Assembly (NCBI RefSeq): GCF_018304825.1
Contig: NZ_CP072648.1
Location: forward strand, 1,967,501-2,031,500
Direction of reading: 5' to 3'
Length of the DNA: 64,000 nucleotides
From: Chloracidobacterium validum
GTDB taxonomy: Bacteria; Acidobacteriota; Blastocatellia; Chloracidobacteriales; Chloracidobacteriaceae
In this document: positions 36,103 to 45,823 of the stretch, piece after piece
Position numbering within the stretch: the first letter of the stretch is position 1
Layout: the number at the start of each line of letters is the position of its first letter
The notes under the pieces: generated by a model
What the model was told of the DNA's origin: nothing
The model's input: the letters and a program-made list of their open reading frames with translations, nothing else
Database searches by the model: none
Position numbers and translations under genes: made by a program

Positions 36103-38574
36103 ATGCCGGAAGTCGAAACGTTGCAATCCGACCTGTTTGCCGAAGTGGCCGTGCCCGCCGCCGTCACAAGCACGTACACCTACCGGATTCCACTGATGTT
36201 TCACGCCCAGGCCGAACCTGGCTGTCGAGTGGTCGTTCCGTTTGGACGCCAGACGCTGGTGGGGTACGTCGTGGCCATCCACGAGCAACCGCCGCCCGAC
36301 TTACCGCTCCACGACCTCAAGGCGATTACCCACTGGATTGATGAGACGCCCATCATCAATGCTGAGATTCTTGCCCTCACAAGGTGGGTGGCGGACTACT
36401 ACTACGCGCCGTGGGGCGAAACCTTGAAAGCCGCGCTGCCGGCCGGACTCGATATTGTGCTGGAGGAGTGGGTCGTTCTGACCGATGCCGGGCGTCAAGC
36501 TGTCGCGCAAGGCACTTCCCGCAGCCGCGAGCAACACTTGCTGGCTTGGTTGGCCAAACTCGGTGGAGAAAGTCTGCTCGATAGTATTCCCAAAGACTTT
36601 GGAACAAAGCCGCGTCAACTTGCGCGCGACCTTGAGCGCGATGGCTTCGTTTCCATCACGGTCCGGCCGAGCGAGTCCCGCGTCAGAGCAAAGCAACGCC
36701 TGGTTGCCCGGCTCCCGAACCACACCGCCACGCCAGCCTCACCGGCGCAAGCGCGTGTCATTCACTGCTTGCTCGAGACACAGACCAAAACACTCACCGA
36801 CCTTGCGCGGCAGGCTCAAGTCAGCCCGGCGGTGCTTCGCCAAATGGCTAAGAAGGGACTGATTGAAATCAGTCCCGAAACCGTTCGGCGCGATCCGCTG
36901 GCCCATTTGGCGGACTTGCCCTCCACCACGCCACTCGAACTCACCGCCGAGCAGCGCCAAGCCTACGAAGCGGTACTGGACGCCCACGACCGGGGACGGT
37001 TCCAGACATTCTTGCTCCATGGCGTGACGGGATCAGGCAAAACGGAAGTCTATTTGGCGGCCATCAGCGCCGTTGTCGAACGTGGGGGGTCGGCGCTCAT
37101 GCTCGCGCCTGAAATCGGACTCACGCCCATGCTGTCCCGGCGGCTCATCCAACGTTTTGGCCCGCTGGTCGCGCTGTTGCACTCCTCGCTGTCGCCGGGG
37201 GAGCGCGTGGACGAATGGGAACGCATCCGGTCGGGCGCCGCGCGGGTGGTCATTGGCACGCGCTCGGCGGTATTTGCCCCGCTGGTCAACTTGCGCCTAA
37301 TTGTCGTGGATGAAGAGCATGATGCTTCCTACAAACAGTCCGAAGGCGCGCCCCACTACCACGGACGGGATACAGCCATTCTCCGCGCAAGTCGGCTTGG
37401 CTGCCCGGTGCTGCTGGGCAGCGCCACCCCGGCTGTTGAAACCTTTCAAAATGCGTTGAGTGGAAAATACACGCGCTTGGTTCTGTCGCAGCGAATTGGC
37501 AACCGCACCTTACCTGAAGTGACGCTGGTGGACATGCGTAAAGTCTTTGAGCGCCACCATGCCGCCCGGTTCGTTTCCGATGAACTCCAGACCGCTATTG
37601 CCGAGACGTGTGCGCAGGGCGAGCAAGTGATGGTACTCCTCAATCGGCGTGGCTTTGCCAGTTGTTGGCTCTGCCGTGAATGCGGTTTTGTGGCCGAGTG
37701 TCCGCAGTGTTCGGTGACGCTCACCTACCATCGTGCCGACCACTATCTGACGTGTCACTACTGTGGCTACACCGTGCCGCCACCAAGACGTTGCCCAACA
37801 TGTCGCGGCGAAGGCATGGCTTACATCGGTGAGGGCACGGAACAGCTCGAAACGCGCCTACGCGAACTCTTTCCGACGCTTTCCATCGCCCGCCTCGACC
37901 GCGACACGACGCGGCGGCGCGGCGCTTTCGAGCGGATCTTCAATGACTTCGCCACCGGTAGCCTCGACATCCTGGTCGGCACGCAGATGATCGCCAAGGG
38001 ACATGACTTCCCGAACGTCACGCTGGTCGGCGTCGTCTCGGTGGATGCCGGACTCATGATGCCGGACTTTCGCGCCCCGGAACGCATTTTCCAGCTTATC
38101 GCTCAAGTGTCTGGACGCGCCGGACGTGGCGACCGCCCAGGGCGAGTCATCGTCCAGACCTATCGCCCTGAACACTATGCACTTGCCGCCGGCTGCCAGC
38201 AGGATTACGAAGCCTTTTTTGCCCAAGAAATCATCCAGCGGCGTGAAGCCTACTACCCGCCCTTCTGCGCGCTGGCCAACGTCATGATCCGGCATGAACG
38301 GGAACTCGAAGGGCAGGCCCTGGCCGAAAAAGCAGCGTGTTACCTGCGTGCCTTGACGAAAGCCAGCGCGAGGTGGTCACCTGAGTCGGTTCGGGTGCTT
38401 GGGCCGGCGCTAGCACCACTTGCCCGCTTGCGTGGCGAGTATCGTTTTCAAATTTTGCTCAAATCCCGTCAGCGACGGCAGGCCCGCCAAGCGCTGGAAC
38501 GACTGCTGCCTGAACTCACAGACACGGAGCGCCGCCATGTTTTCATCGAAATTGACCCAATTGACCTGATGTGA
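36103..38574 (+). CDS. priA: primosomal replication restart helicase PriA
   Basis: 823 residues. Restarts stalled replication forks. The 3'-DNA-binding domain is at about 10-110. Walker A is HGVTGSGKTEVYL (about 304-316), Walker B is VVDEEHDASYKQ. The cysteine-rich zinc insert (about 525-570) has four CxxC pairs in pattern: CWLCRECG, CPQC, CHYC and CPTC. The C-terminal helicase motif SGRAGRGDRPGRVIVQTYRP is present. mutL follows 80 bases on. Confidence 0.96.
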   Translation: MPEVETLQSDLFAEVAVPAAVTSTYTYRIPLMFHAQAEPGCRVVVPFGRQTLVGYVVAIHEQPPPDLPLHDLKAITHWIDETPIINAEILALTRWVADYYYAPWGETLKAALPAGLDIVLEEWVVLTDAGRQAVAQGTSRSREQHLLAWLAKLGGESLLDSIPKDFGTKPRQLARDLERDGFVSITVRPSESRVRAKQRLVARLPNHTATPASPAQARVIHCLLETQTKTLTDLARQAQVSPAVLRQMAKKGLIEISPETVRRDPLAHLADLPSTTPLELTAEQRQAYEAVLDAHDRGRFQTFLLHGVTGSGKTEVYLAAISAVVERGGSALMLAPEIGLTPMLSRRLIQRFGPLVALLHSSLSPGERVDEWERIRSGAARVVIGTRSAVFAPLVNLRLIVVDEEHDASYKQSEGAPHYHGRDTAILRASRLGCPVLLGSATPAVETFQNALSGKYTRLVLSQRIGNRTLPEVTLVDMRKVFERHHAARFVSDELQTAIAETCAQGEQVMVLLNRRGFASCWLCRECGFVAECPQCSVTLTYHRADHYLTCHYCGYTVPPPRRCPTCRGEGMAYIGEGTEQLETRLRELFPTLSIARLDRDTTRRRGAFERIFNDFATGSLDILVGTQMIAKGHDFPNVTLVGVVSVDAGLMMPDFRAPERIFQLIAQVSGRAGRGDRPGRVIVQTYRPEHYALAAGCQQDYEAFFAQEIIQRREAYYPPFCALANVMIRHERELEGQALAEKAACYLRALTKASARWSPESVRVLGPALAPLARLRGEYRFQILLKSRQRRQARQALERLLPELTDTERRHVFIEIDPIDLM

Positions 38575-38655
38575 CGTTGACATCCTGCAACCAGCTTGGC
38601 ATGGCGCTTGAAGCAACCCACAGACGAACTATCGAACAGCTACATCTGAATAACT

Positions 38656-40665
38656 ATGTCCAAGATTCGCATTTTGCCGGATGTCGTCGCCAACCGTATC
38701 GCGGCCGGGGAGGTCGTTGAACGCCCGGCTTCAATCATCAAGGAATGTCTCGAAAACGCCCTCGATGCCAACGCCCAGCAGATTGATATTGCCATCGCGC
38801 GTGGCGGGAAGGAAAGCATTCGCATTCGGGATGATGGCGAAGGCATGACGCGCGATGACGCGCTGCTGGCCTTCGAGCGTCATGCGACGAGCAAAATCCG
38901 CTCGGCCGAAGACTTGACCTCCATACAAACCTTTGGATTTCGCGGTGAAGCCCTGGCGGCCATCGGGTCGGTAACGCGCGTTACCCTGACGACGAAGCTC
39001 CACGGAGCAACGTCCGGCACCGAGGTGTTCATCGAGGGCGGAAAGATTCGTCATGTCCGCGATGCGGCTGCCCCGGGCGGCACGGAGCTTGTCTTGCGTG
39101 ACCTGTTTTTCAACTTACCGGCGCGGCGCAAGTTCCTCAAGACGGATGCCACCGAAGCGTTTCACATTACAAATCTCGTGACGCACTACGCGCTGGCCAA
39201 TCCAACGCGCGGCTTCACCCTCGAACACAACGGCCGGCAGGTACTTGCGGTCACAGCAACGACTGACCTGCGCGCCCGCGCCTACCAGCTTTTTGGAGCG
39301 AACTTATTGGATAATTTGGCAGCACTCGACTTTGCCCAAGCCGATGTCAATGTTCGCGGCTTCGCGTCGCGCCCACACGTTCAGCGAACCAATCGAGATG
39401 GGCAGTATCTTTTCGTCAACGGGCGCTTCGTGCGCGACAAGCTCATCGGGCGAGCGCTCTCTGACGCCTACCGAAACATTTTGCCACCGGGCGCCTTCCC
39501 ATCGGCGATGCTCTTTGTCGAGGTGCCACCCGACATGGTGGATGTCAACGTCCATCCACAGAAGACGGAAGTGCGCTTCCGCGCGCCGCAGCGCGTGCTG
39601 GAAAGCATTACCGCGGCCGTCCAGCGTGCGCTGGGCGTGGAGCCCAAGTTTGCTCCATTTCCGGCGACATCCCTCCCACCGCAACCCACCGTCGGCGCGA
39701 AACATCGCTCGCCCGTGGCGGCTTCCCCATCAACCATTCAGGCCGCGCTCGACGCCTTTGCGCCGCAAGCCACCGCGCGGCAAGCGCCACCACCACCAGA
39801 CGCATCAGAACCAGGGACGGCAGAACAGCAACCACCACCTTTTTTCGCCACCGACCCAAGCCCTCGACCGGAAGTTGTCCAGTCCGGCGTTACAGCGCAC
39901 CCGGACCACCTATCACTCACCGATGAACCACCATCCGAAGACACCGCCGCGCACCGGCTAAGAAGCATTCTGGAAGGTCGTATCGGCGGAGCGTCGCCCC
40001 GTCCCTCCCGGACTCACTGCGCCGGCGCTGCCCGCCCGGCGCAGGCCGCCGCGCCATTGCCGGAAACCACGCCTCAACGCGGAGCGCGAACCGACCTTCG
40101 CATTCTCGGACAAATCCATGACAGCTACATCGTTGCGACGGACGCCAACGGACTACTGTTGATTGACCAGCATGTGGCGCACGAGCGCATCCTGTTTGAA
40201 CAGTGCGTCCGCGCCCTGCTTGCCCGTGATGTCGTCACGCAAATGCTACTCACGCCCCTCGTGGTGGATTTGTCACCCGCCCAAGCTACCGTGTTTGATA
40301 CCCTGGCCGCCGAGCTGGAAGCCGCTGGATTCAGAACCACCCGTCTCGCCGGACGAACGGTAGCCGTGCAGGGCGTCCCGGCCGACCTTGCCCCTGAAGA
40401 CACCCAACATCTGCTTACGGAACTGCTCGACACCTTGACGGCCGAGCACCACGGCCTCTCCCGTGAGCATTTTCTTCGGGAATTGGCCGCCAGCCTAGCC
40501 TGTCGGGCCGCCATCAAGGTCAACATGAACCTGACGCCGGAAAAGATGACTTGGCTGGTGGATGAACTCTTCAAATGCGAACAGCCGACCAACTGCCCGC
40601 ACGGTCGGCCGGTCATCTTGCGATTCGACCTGCCGCTGATTGAGCGTGGCTTCAAGCGGATTTAG
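38656..40665 (+). CDS. mutL: DNA mismatch repair protein MutL, endonuclease type
   Basis: 669 residues. The N-terminal GHKL ATPase has ENALDANAQQI, IRDDGEGM, and HATSKI/GFRGEALA motifs. The Pro-rich linker (about 340-470) joins the dimerisation domain. The C-terminus has the metal-dependent nicking motif DQHVAHERILFE, varying from the usual DQHA at Ala to Val, and the partner motifs ACRAAIK, CPHGRP and FKRI, so it is of the nicking type found in bacteria lacking MutH. The window contains no MutS or MutH. Confidence 0.95.
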   Translation: MSKIRILPDVVANRIAAGEVVERPASIIKECLENALDANAQQIDIAIARGGKESIRIRDDGEGMTRDDALLAFERHATSKIRSAEDLTSIQTFGFRGEALAAIGSVTRVTLTTKLHGATSGTEVFIEGGKIRHVRDAAAPGGTELVLRDLFFNLPARRKFLKTDATEAFHITNLVTHYALANPTRGFTLEHNGRQVLAVTATTDLRARAYQLFGANLLDNLAALDFAQADVNVRGFASRPHVQRTNRDGQYLFVNGRFVRDKLIGRALSDAYRNILPPGAFPSAMLFVEVPPDMVDVNVHPQKTEVRFRAPQRVLESITAAVQRALGVEPKFAPFPATSLPPQPTVGAKHRSPVAASPSTIQAALDAFAPQATARQAPPPPDASEPGTAEQQPPPFFATDPSPRPEVVQSGVTAHPDHLSLTDEPPSEDTAAHRLRSILEGRIGGASPRPSRTHCAGAARPAQAAAPLPETTPQRGARTDLRILGQIHDSYIVATDANGLLLIDQHVAHERILFEQCVRALLARDVVTQMLLTPLVVDLSPAQATVFDTLAAELEAAGFRTTRLAGRTVAVQGVPADLAPEDTQHLLTELLDTLTAEHHGLSREHFLRELAASLACRAAIKVNMNLTPEKMTWLVDELFKCEQPTNCPHGRPVILRFDLPLIERGFKRI

Positions 40666-40692
40666 GCCGGCCTTCGGCACGCTGCCCAACGC

Positions 40693-42408
40693 TCATTCGG
40701 CCGCCACCATGCCGGGACGCTTGAGGGTCTCGATGTAACGCTTGATGCCATCGCAGAGCGACTCGGCGATACTTTGGCGAAACTCGATGGTACGCAGCGC
40801 TTCCCCATCCTTGGGATGACTCAGAAAAGAGACTTCTGCCAGGATGCTCGGCATATTGGCACCGAGCAGGACCACGAAGGGAGCTTTCTTGACGCCACGG
40901 TTGAAGCCAGCCGTTGGGCTGACGCGGCCGAGACCGGCGACGAGGCTCGTTTGCACGCTCTGCGCGAACGTCCGCGACTCAGTGACTCGCGTGTCGGTGA
41001 CAATCCGTTGAAGCAACCCCTGCAACTCACCGGCGCTGCGCGACGTGGTCGCGTTTTCGCGGGTGGCCACGTCAAGCTCTTCCTTCGTGGCATCGAGGCT
41101 GAGGAAGTAGGTTTCGACCCCGCTGGCCAACGGGGTTGGGCTGGAATTGAGGTGAATGGAAATAAACAAATCAGCCTGGCGAGCGTTGGCAATAGCCGTC
41201 CGCTCTTCAAGTGGCACGAAGCGGTCGGTGTCGCGTGTCAAGACTACTTCGACATCCTTCAGTTCACGTTGAATGGTTGCCCGCAGGCGCAAAGCGATGT
41301 CGAGCGCTATATCCTTTTCATAAATCCCGTCCCGTCCAATGGCTCCGGTGTCTGAACCACCATGGCCGGGATCGATGATGATCCGTTTGACTTTGAGGCC
41401 GAGCGCGCGCACCAGCGATCCCGGCACTGAACCGGACGATGGCAGCGCCGGTGATTCCGCAACCAGGGAGGTTTCTTCGGCAATCGGCTGCGTGCCTCGC
41501 ACATCGGCGACCAAGCGTGCGGGATTGTCGAGCGCAAAGATGGCAAAGTCGCGGAGGCGCACGCACTCGATCCGAATTTCAACCCCGCCGTCGCGGCTGC
41601 TGAACCGGATGTGACGGAGCATGCCATTCGATGGCGAAAGATTTTGTACCGGCGACACGAGGGGCGATAACTTGGCCGCCGGCAGTTTGATGACCAGGGC
41701 GGACCCCTCGATGCGCCGCTCATAGGTCACGCCGACGCTCAGGTCCAGGATCACCCGCGCATAGTCTGGACCCGAGAAATGGCGAATTTGGCTAATGGTA
41801 GCAATGCCGGCCGCATCATCTTCGGAGTGGGCTTCGGCAACGTCACGCGGATAACGCTGCCCAGCGGTGGCGTGGAGACGCGCCACACAGGCGACGGCTT
41901 CGCGGGCACTCACCGACTGCGGGAATCGTCGGATGATTTCGCGGTAGGCCTGTTCGGCGGCGTCCGGCGACTGCAAATCTCGCTCGTGGATTCGAGCAAC
42001 ACCGACCAGCGCGCGCACCAAAAATGGACCATCTGGATACCGTCGCAGCACAGCATCGTAGCTATCCAGCGCCGCGTAAAGATAGCGGGGTTTGTCAAAG
42101 ACCTGCGCCATTTCACGGAAGATTTCCGCCCGAGCGACCAAGGCGGCGTCACCCGTGGTAGCGGAAGCATCCAAGGCAATAGCGCGGGTGTACACATCCA
42201 CCAGGGCAAGGTATTCACTCTCCTCACGACCGGACGGCGGCTGCCGATACAGGGACTGCGCCAGAAGCGCTGCCCGGTGCATGAGTTCATCGGAGGCGGA
42301 AATAGTCGGGGTTGCCTGTGGGTGCGCCTGATGCTCACGCAACGGAGCCAACAGAGTCAGGAGGAAGCTGAGAATGAGCGAGTAACACAGCCTGAGCGAA
42401 CGTTTCAC
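40693..42408 (-). CDS. N-acetylmuramoyl-L-alanine amidase, AmiC type with TPR and AMIN regions
   Basis: 571 residues from a GTG at 42408 (GAGGGAATGAACC upstream). Signal peptide about 1-30, a TPR-like helical section (about 40-185), an AMIN domain that binds the cell wall (about 210-310), and a zinc amidase_3 domain (about 345-560). Zinc/catalytic markers are IIIDPGHGGSDTGAIG (His), EKDIALDIALRL (Glu), SIHLNSS (His) and LAEVSFLSHPKDGEAL (Glu). It splits cell-wall peptides from glycan during division. Convergent with mutL (27-base gap). Confidence 0.94.
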   Translation of the reverse strand: MKRSLRLCYSLILSFLLTLLAPLREHQAHPQATPTISASDELMHRAALLAQSLYRQPPSGREESEYLALVDVYTRAIALDASATTGDAALVARAEIFREMAQVFDKPRYLYAALDSYDAVLRRYPDGPFLVRALVGVARIHERDLQSPDAAEQAYREIIRRFPQSVSAREAVACVARLHATAGQRYPRDVAEAHSEDDAAGIATISQIRHFSGPDYARVILDLSVGVTYERRIEGSALVIKLPAAKLSPLVSPVQNLSPSNGMLRHIRFSSRDGGVEIRIECVRLRDFAIFALDNPARLVADVRGTQPIAEETSLVAESPALPSSGSVPGSLVRALGLKVKRIIIDPGHGGSDTGAIGRDGIYEKDIALDIALRLRATIQRELKDVEVVLTRDTDRFVPLEERTAIANARQADLFISIHLNSSPTPLASGVETYFLSLDATKEELDVATRENATTSRSAGELQGLLQRIVTDTRVTESRTFAQSVQTSLVAGLGRVSPTAGFNRGVKKAPFVVLLGANMPSILAEVSFLSHPKDGEALRTIEFRQSIAESLCDGIKRYIETLKRPGMVAAE

Positions 42409-42696
42409 GGTTCATTCCCTCGGTGGCAACGATGACTGGCATGCCAAGCGTCATCAGATTTCCCTGGACCCATGCGCCGATATGAGAGCCTGTTTGACCG
42501 TGGCCAACGCAAAGCATAGCACAAGTCACACGCCGGCCAATGACGCAATACAGCACGAAGCAAAAGCGTGACTGGAGAAAGCTGCCTGCCACCGCAGATG
42601 CGCCCTGCCTGACATTTCGGTACAATCAAAGTCAGCCGTTTTGCGACTTGCCTGGTTGTGACCAGCCCACCTCAGACCTGGAAGGAAATCCGCCCT

Positions 42697-43767
42697 ATGC
42701 CGACGCCGCCTACCACCGCCGATGCCGCGTGCCTGAGCTTCCCCAGCGACCTTGACGGCGCGTCCCCCACCATGGATGACCTGCCCAGCGAGTTTCCCGG
42801 AGAAGAGGGTTTGCCTAACGAGTTTCACGCCCTGTTCGCCATGCTCCTGATGGAGACGTTTTGCCCGACAACCTTCCCCCCTGACCGCGTCTTCAGCGTG
42901 CTGGACATGTACCTTTACTTTCCGTACCAGGGCAAGACACGAGGCTTTCGTCCCGACTGGTTTGGCGTCGTTGACGTGCCGGCGCTGTACGAGGGGTATC
43001 GGCCGCGCCAGAGCTATGTGACGGCGGTGGAAGGCAAACCACCCTTGATCATTGCCGAGGCACTGTCAAAGGGAACGGCACGCAATGACCTCGGGCGCGG
43101 GGCCTGGCCACCGGAAGGTGCGCCCCGGAAGTGGGATGTCTATGAGCGTGTGCTGCGGATTCCCTACTACGTGACCATTGACTATGAGACGGAGGACGTG
43201 CGGTTCTTTCAGCATGACGGAACCCGCTTGGTGGAAGTGGAAACACCCAATGGACGGCTGTGGATGCCTGAAGCCGGGTTGTGGGTCGGTCGGTGGCAGG
43301 GGGTGTACCGCGGACTCGAAACCGTCTGGGTACGCTTTTTTGACCCGGATGGGGCCGTGATACCGACATGGGCGGAGCGGACAGCCGCCGAGCGAGCCGA
43401 CAAGGCGGTCGCGCAGCAAGTTGCCGAGGAAGAGCGACGACAACGCGAAGCTGCCCAGCTTGCCGCCGAGGAAGAGCGACGACAACGCGAAGCTGCCCAG
43501 CTTGCCGCTGAGGAAGAGCGACGACAACGCGAAGCTGCCCAGCTTGCCGCTGAGGAAGAGCGACGGCAACGCGAAGCTGCCCAGCTTGCTGCTGAGGAAG
43601 AGCGACGGCAACGCGAAGCTGCCCAGCTTGCCGCTGAGGAAGAGCGACGGCAACGCGAGGCTGCCCAGCTTGCCGCCGAGGAAGAGCGGCGGCAAAAAGA
43701 AGCCTTCCTACAGGAAACTGAGAAACTGAGACGAAAATTGCGCGAACTTGGTGTCGAGCCGGATTAG
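42697..43767 (+). CDS. Uma2 family protein with C-terminal repeat coiled coil
   Basis: About 356 residues from ATG 42697 (GGAAGGA upstream). The Uma2 (DUF820) PD-(D/E)xK-type domain spans about 40-215. The putative active-site strand PDWFGVVDV, IIAEALSK and RKWDVYERVLRIPYY keep D, E and K residues, unlike the Uma2 protein at 10962, so activity is plausible. The C-terminal third is a charged coiled coil of seven 14-residue units (EEERRQREAAQLAA), encoded by a tandem DNA repeat. Convergent with pafA. Nuclease function is inferred from family fold only. Confidence 0.85.
   Translation: MPTPPTTADAACLSFPSDLDGASPTMDDLPSEFPGEEGLPNEFHALFAMLLMETFCPTTFPPDRVFSVLDMYLYFPYQGKTRGFRPDWFGVVDVPALYEGYRPRQSYVTAVEGKPPLIIAEALSKGTARNDLGRGAWPPEGAPRKWDVYERVLRIPYYVTIDYETEDVRFFQHDGTRLVEVETPNGRLWMPEAGLWVGRWQGVYRGLETVWVRFFDPDGAVIPTWAERTAAERADKAVAQQVAEEERRQREAAQLAAEEERRQREAAQLAAEEERRQREAAQLAAEEERRQREAAQLAAEEERRQREAAQLAAEEERRQREAAQLAAEEERRQKEAFLQETEKLRRKLRELGVEPD
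43426..43701 (+). repeat. tandem 42-bp repeat in the Uma2 coiled-coil gene
   Basis: Six full 42-base units plus one divergent partial unit. Each full unit encodes the same 14 residues; units differ mainly at silent third positions. Being a multiple of three, changes in copy number would keep the frame, so the coil length could vary by slippage. Confidence 0.95.
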
Positions 43768-43795
43768 TTCAAGCTACGGCAACAGTGCATCCAAA

Positions 43796-43825
43796 GGCGG
43801 CACGGGACCACTGGCCTGTGCCGCC
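43796..43825. terminator. imperfect hairpin between convergent Uma2 and pafA genes
   Basis: GGCGGCACGGG and CCTGTGCCGCC pair with one mismatch around an eight-base loop. It lies between the two stop codons. No U-tract is present on either side. Confidence 0.4.
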
Positions 43826-43836
43826 AAGGCAAGTCG

Positions 43837-45543
43837 TTATCGAGTCGGCGTGGTCGCCGGATCGAGCAGGGCTTCGCTCAGGACACGTCCAACAGCACCA
43901 TTCGGCATCATGACGCCGAGTAACATCGTCAAGGTCGGCGCAATGTCGGACGGGCTGGCTTCCGTCAGATACCGGCCCGGACGCAACCCACGCCCCATGA
44001 GGATGACCGGAACGTGGGTATCATAGGGATATGGCGTTCCGTGGGTGGTCGCTGAGGTGTATTCCTCCTCGGAGAAGAAACAAAACGGTTCAGGCACCAG
44101 AAACACATCGCCGCTGCGCTGTGGGTGAAACGCCATTTGTACTCGCTGTGCCAGCGTCGTGCGCGGCAACCCGCCGGATAGAATCTGCGTGCGCGTAAAG
44201 GCTGCCGCCACACCATTCACCGTCAATGCCGCTTCTGCCGCGACCCGTTCCACTTCTGAACGGTCAAGCTTTTTCTCCGCCAGCGTTTTGAGGTCAAAGT
44301 AAACCGATTCCGCCGAAAAGCCCGCAAACCACTGACCGGCGCCAAACCTGGCATCCAATGCGCGCTTGATGGCGACGGCAATCTTCTCAAAGGAAACCCG
44401 TTGGCTGCTGAGTCGCTGACGCTGGGCATATTCCGGCACTGGCGATACACCATGGTCAGAGGTCAGAATAACCAACGTCTGGTCAAGCCCAACCTTTTGG
44501 TCAATCAAGTCTAGCAAGCGAGCCAGCGTTTGATCGGTCCGAACCGTCATATCCAGCACTTCGTGGCTATTTGGCCCAAAGGCATGCCCAAGAATATCGT
44601 TTGCCGAAAAGCTGATGGACAGCACGTCGGGAATGGCATCGCCCCCAAGCTTTTCGTGTTCAATCGCCGCTGCCGCGAAGTCCACCAGGAAGTCATTGGC
44701 CCAGGGCGTCATCGTGAACTCGTCGTAAAAACGCGCGTTGGGCCGGTCGCCGCGCCCGACGACATGGGGGAAGGATGACCCGCCCCCGGCAAAGCGGCCT
44801 TCGTATGGCACGTCGTCAGCATCGCAACGGGCATAGGCGCTTTCCGGGAGTAACTTTTCCCAGGCTTTCCCGAACCATTGGTCAGGCAGCCGGCGGTTGT
44901 TGAAGGATGCCACCCAAGTGGGGAGTTCCTTCATGTAGTATGTGCTCGTTTGCATCTGGCCACGTTTGCTATCGAACCAGTAGGCAGCGTCGGCAGCGCG
45001 ACCGGCTGGCAGAATCGCCGCGCGATTCTTGAGCGAGATGCCAATGACCTTGGACTGCCCTCCGGTCGCGGATTTGAGTTCATCTCCAAGGGTTGACACT
45101 AGCAACCGGCTGGGGGAAGCCCCCTTCCCCTCTGGAACACCGGCCGTCGTGTCATCCGTGATGCTCTCCACAGATTTACCAGTTTCCCGGTCATACCACT
45201 TGTTGCCAATGATGCCATCCACGGCTGGGACGGAACCCGTCATAACCACGCCGTGACCTGGTGCTGTATAGGTACAAGCGTGCAGATAATGAGCATTGGT
45301 AAAGTAAGCGCCCTTGGTTTTGAGGCGATTGAAGCCCTTGCTGCTAAACAGATCAGCAAACCGCTCGAGGTAATCAGCGCGGAGTTGATCGACCACAATC
45401 CCGACGACGAGCCGGTAGGCAGGCGACGCCGGACGCGCTCGGTGTGAAGCGCAGGAAGCCGGTGCTGGCTGCCCGAGAAGTGGCAAGATGGCACTGGCCA
45501 GCATCAGCCCGGCGGTAAGGGTTCGATAGGGTAAAAAACGCAT
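43837..45543 (-). CDS. PafA-type alkaline phosphatase
   Basis: 568 residues, signal peptide about 1-25, so periplasmic or secreted. It removes phosphate from many phosphoesters. The threonine nucleophile lies in TYTAPGHGVVMTGS, followed by IIGNKWYDRETG, whose Asn fits the PafA oxyanion residue, and SLKNRAAILPAG, whose K-x-R matches the PafA Lys-Arg pair. Metal ligands include VVDQLRADYLERF, SANDILGHAFG and TSDHGVSPVPEY. This distinguishes it from PhoA (serine nucleophile). AAGGAAACTCA precedes the ATG. The palindrome at 45617 lies upstream. Confidence 0.92.
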   Translation of the reverse strand: MRFLPYRTLTAGLMLASAILPLLGQPAPASCASHRARPASPAYRLVVGIVVDQLRADYLERFADLFSSKGFNRLKTKGAYFTNAHYLHACTYTAPGHGVVMTGSVPAVDGIIGNKWYDRETGKSVESITDDTTAGVPEGKGASPSRLLVSTLGDELKSATGGQSKVIGISLKNRAAILPAGRAADAAYWFDSKRGQMQTSTYYMKELPTWVASFNNRRLPDQWFGKAWEKLLPESAYARCDADDVPYEGRFAGGGSSFPHVVGRGDRPNARFYDEFTMTPWANDFLVDFAAAAIEHEKLGGDAIPDVLSISFSANDILGHAFGPNSHEVLDMTVRTDQTLARLLDLIDQKVGLDQTLVILTSDHGVSPVPEYAQRQRLSSQRVSFEKIAVAIKRALDARFGAGQWFAGFSAESVYFDLKTLAEKKLDRSEVERVAAEAALTVNGVAAAFTRTQILSGGLPRTTLAQRVQMAFHPQRSGDVFLVPEPFCFFSEEEYTSATTHGTPYPYDTHVPVILMGRGLRPGRYLTEASPSDIAPTLTMLLGVMMPNGAVGRVLSEALLDPATTPTR

Positions 45544-45616
45544 TGAGTTTCCTTGGAAACAAGACTTTTAGACAAAGCTAGACTGGACAGGCACTCATAA
45601 CGTTGCGTGAAGCATG

Positions 45617-45632
45617 TGACAGCAATATGTCA
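45617..45632. promoter_or_regulatory. inverted repeat, possible operator in the pafA/redox divergent region
   Basis: TGACA and TGTCA separated by six bases, a spacing typical of CRP/FNR-family sites. It is 74 bases upstream of pafA and 192 bases upstream of the redox gene start. No regulator is identified. Confidence 0.4.
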
Positions 45633-45823
45633 TGACCGCCGGTCGGACTGGCAATCCCCAACTTGCCATCGAGGCCAACGGACTTCAGCGCTGACATTTT
45701 GTGTGCTTTTATTTACAAATCAGCTATCTTCCCCCTAGCACGACTCTACTTTGCTCAAACCCGCCAGTGCGTTCTCCGATAAGCGCACCCTGCTCGGTGA
45801 GCGCATCCTGATTGGAAAGTCCC

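Noticed and set aside
43066-43695. 209-codon minus-strand frame with Leu/Ser repeats
   Set aside because: It is the antisense reading of the tandem repeat in the Uma2 gene.
43426-43701. CRISPR-like array
   Set aside because: The repeat has no unique spacers and lies in frame within a coding gene, encoding a coiled coil.
45544-45823. Sigma-70 promoter for the redox operon
   Set aside because: Only loose matches to the -35 and -10 boxes are present, so no assignment was made.
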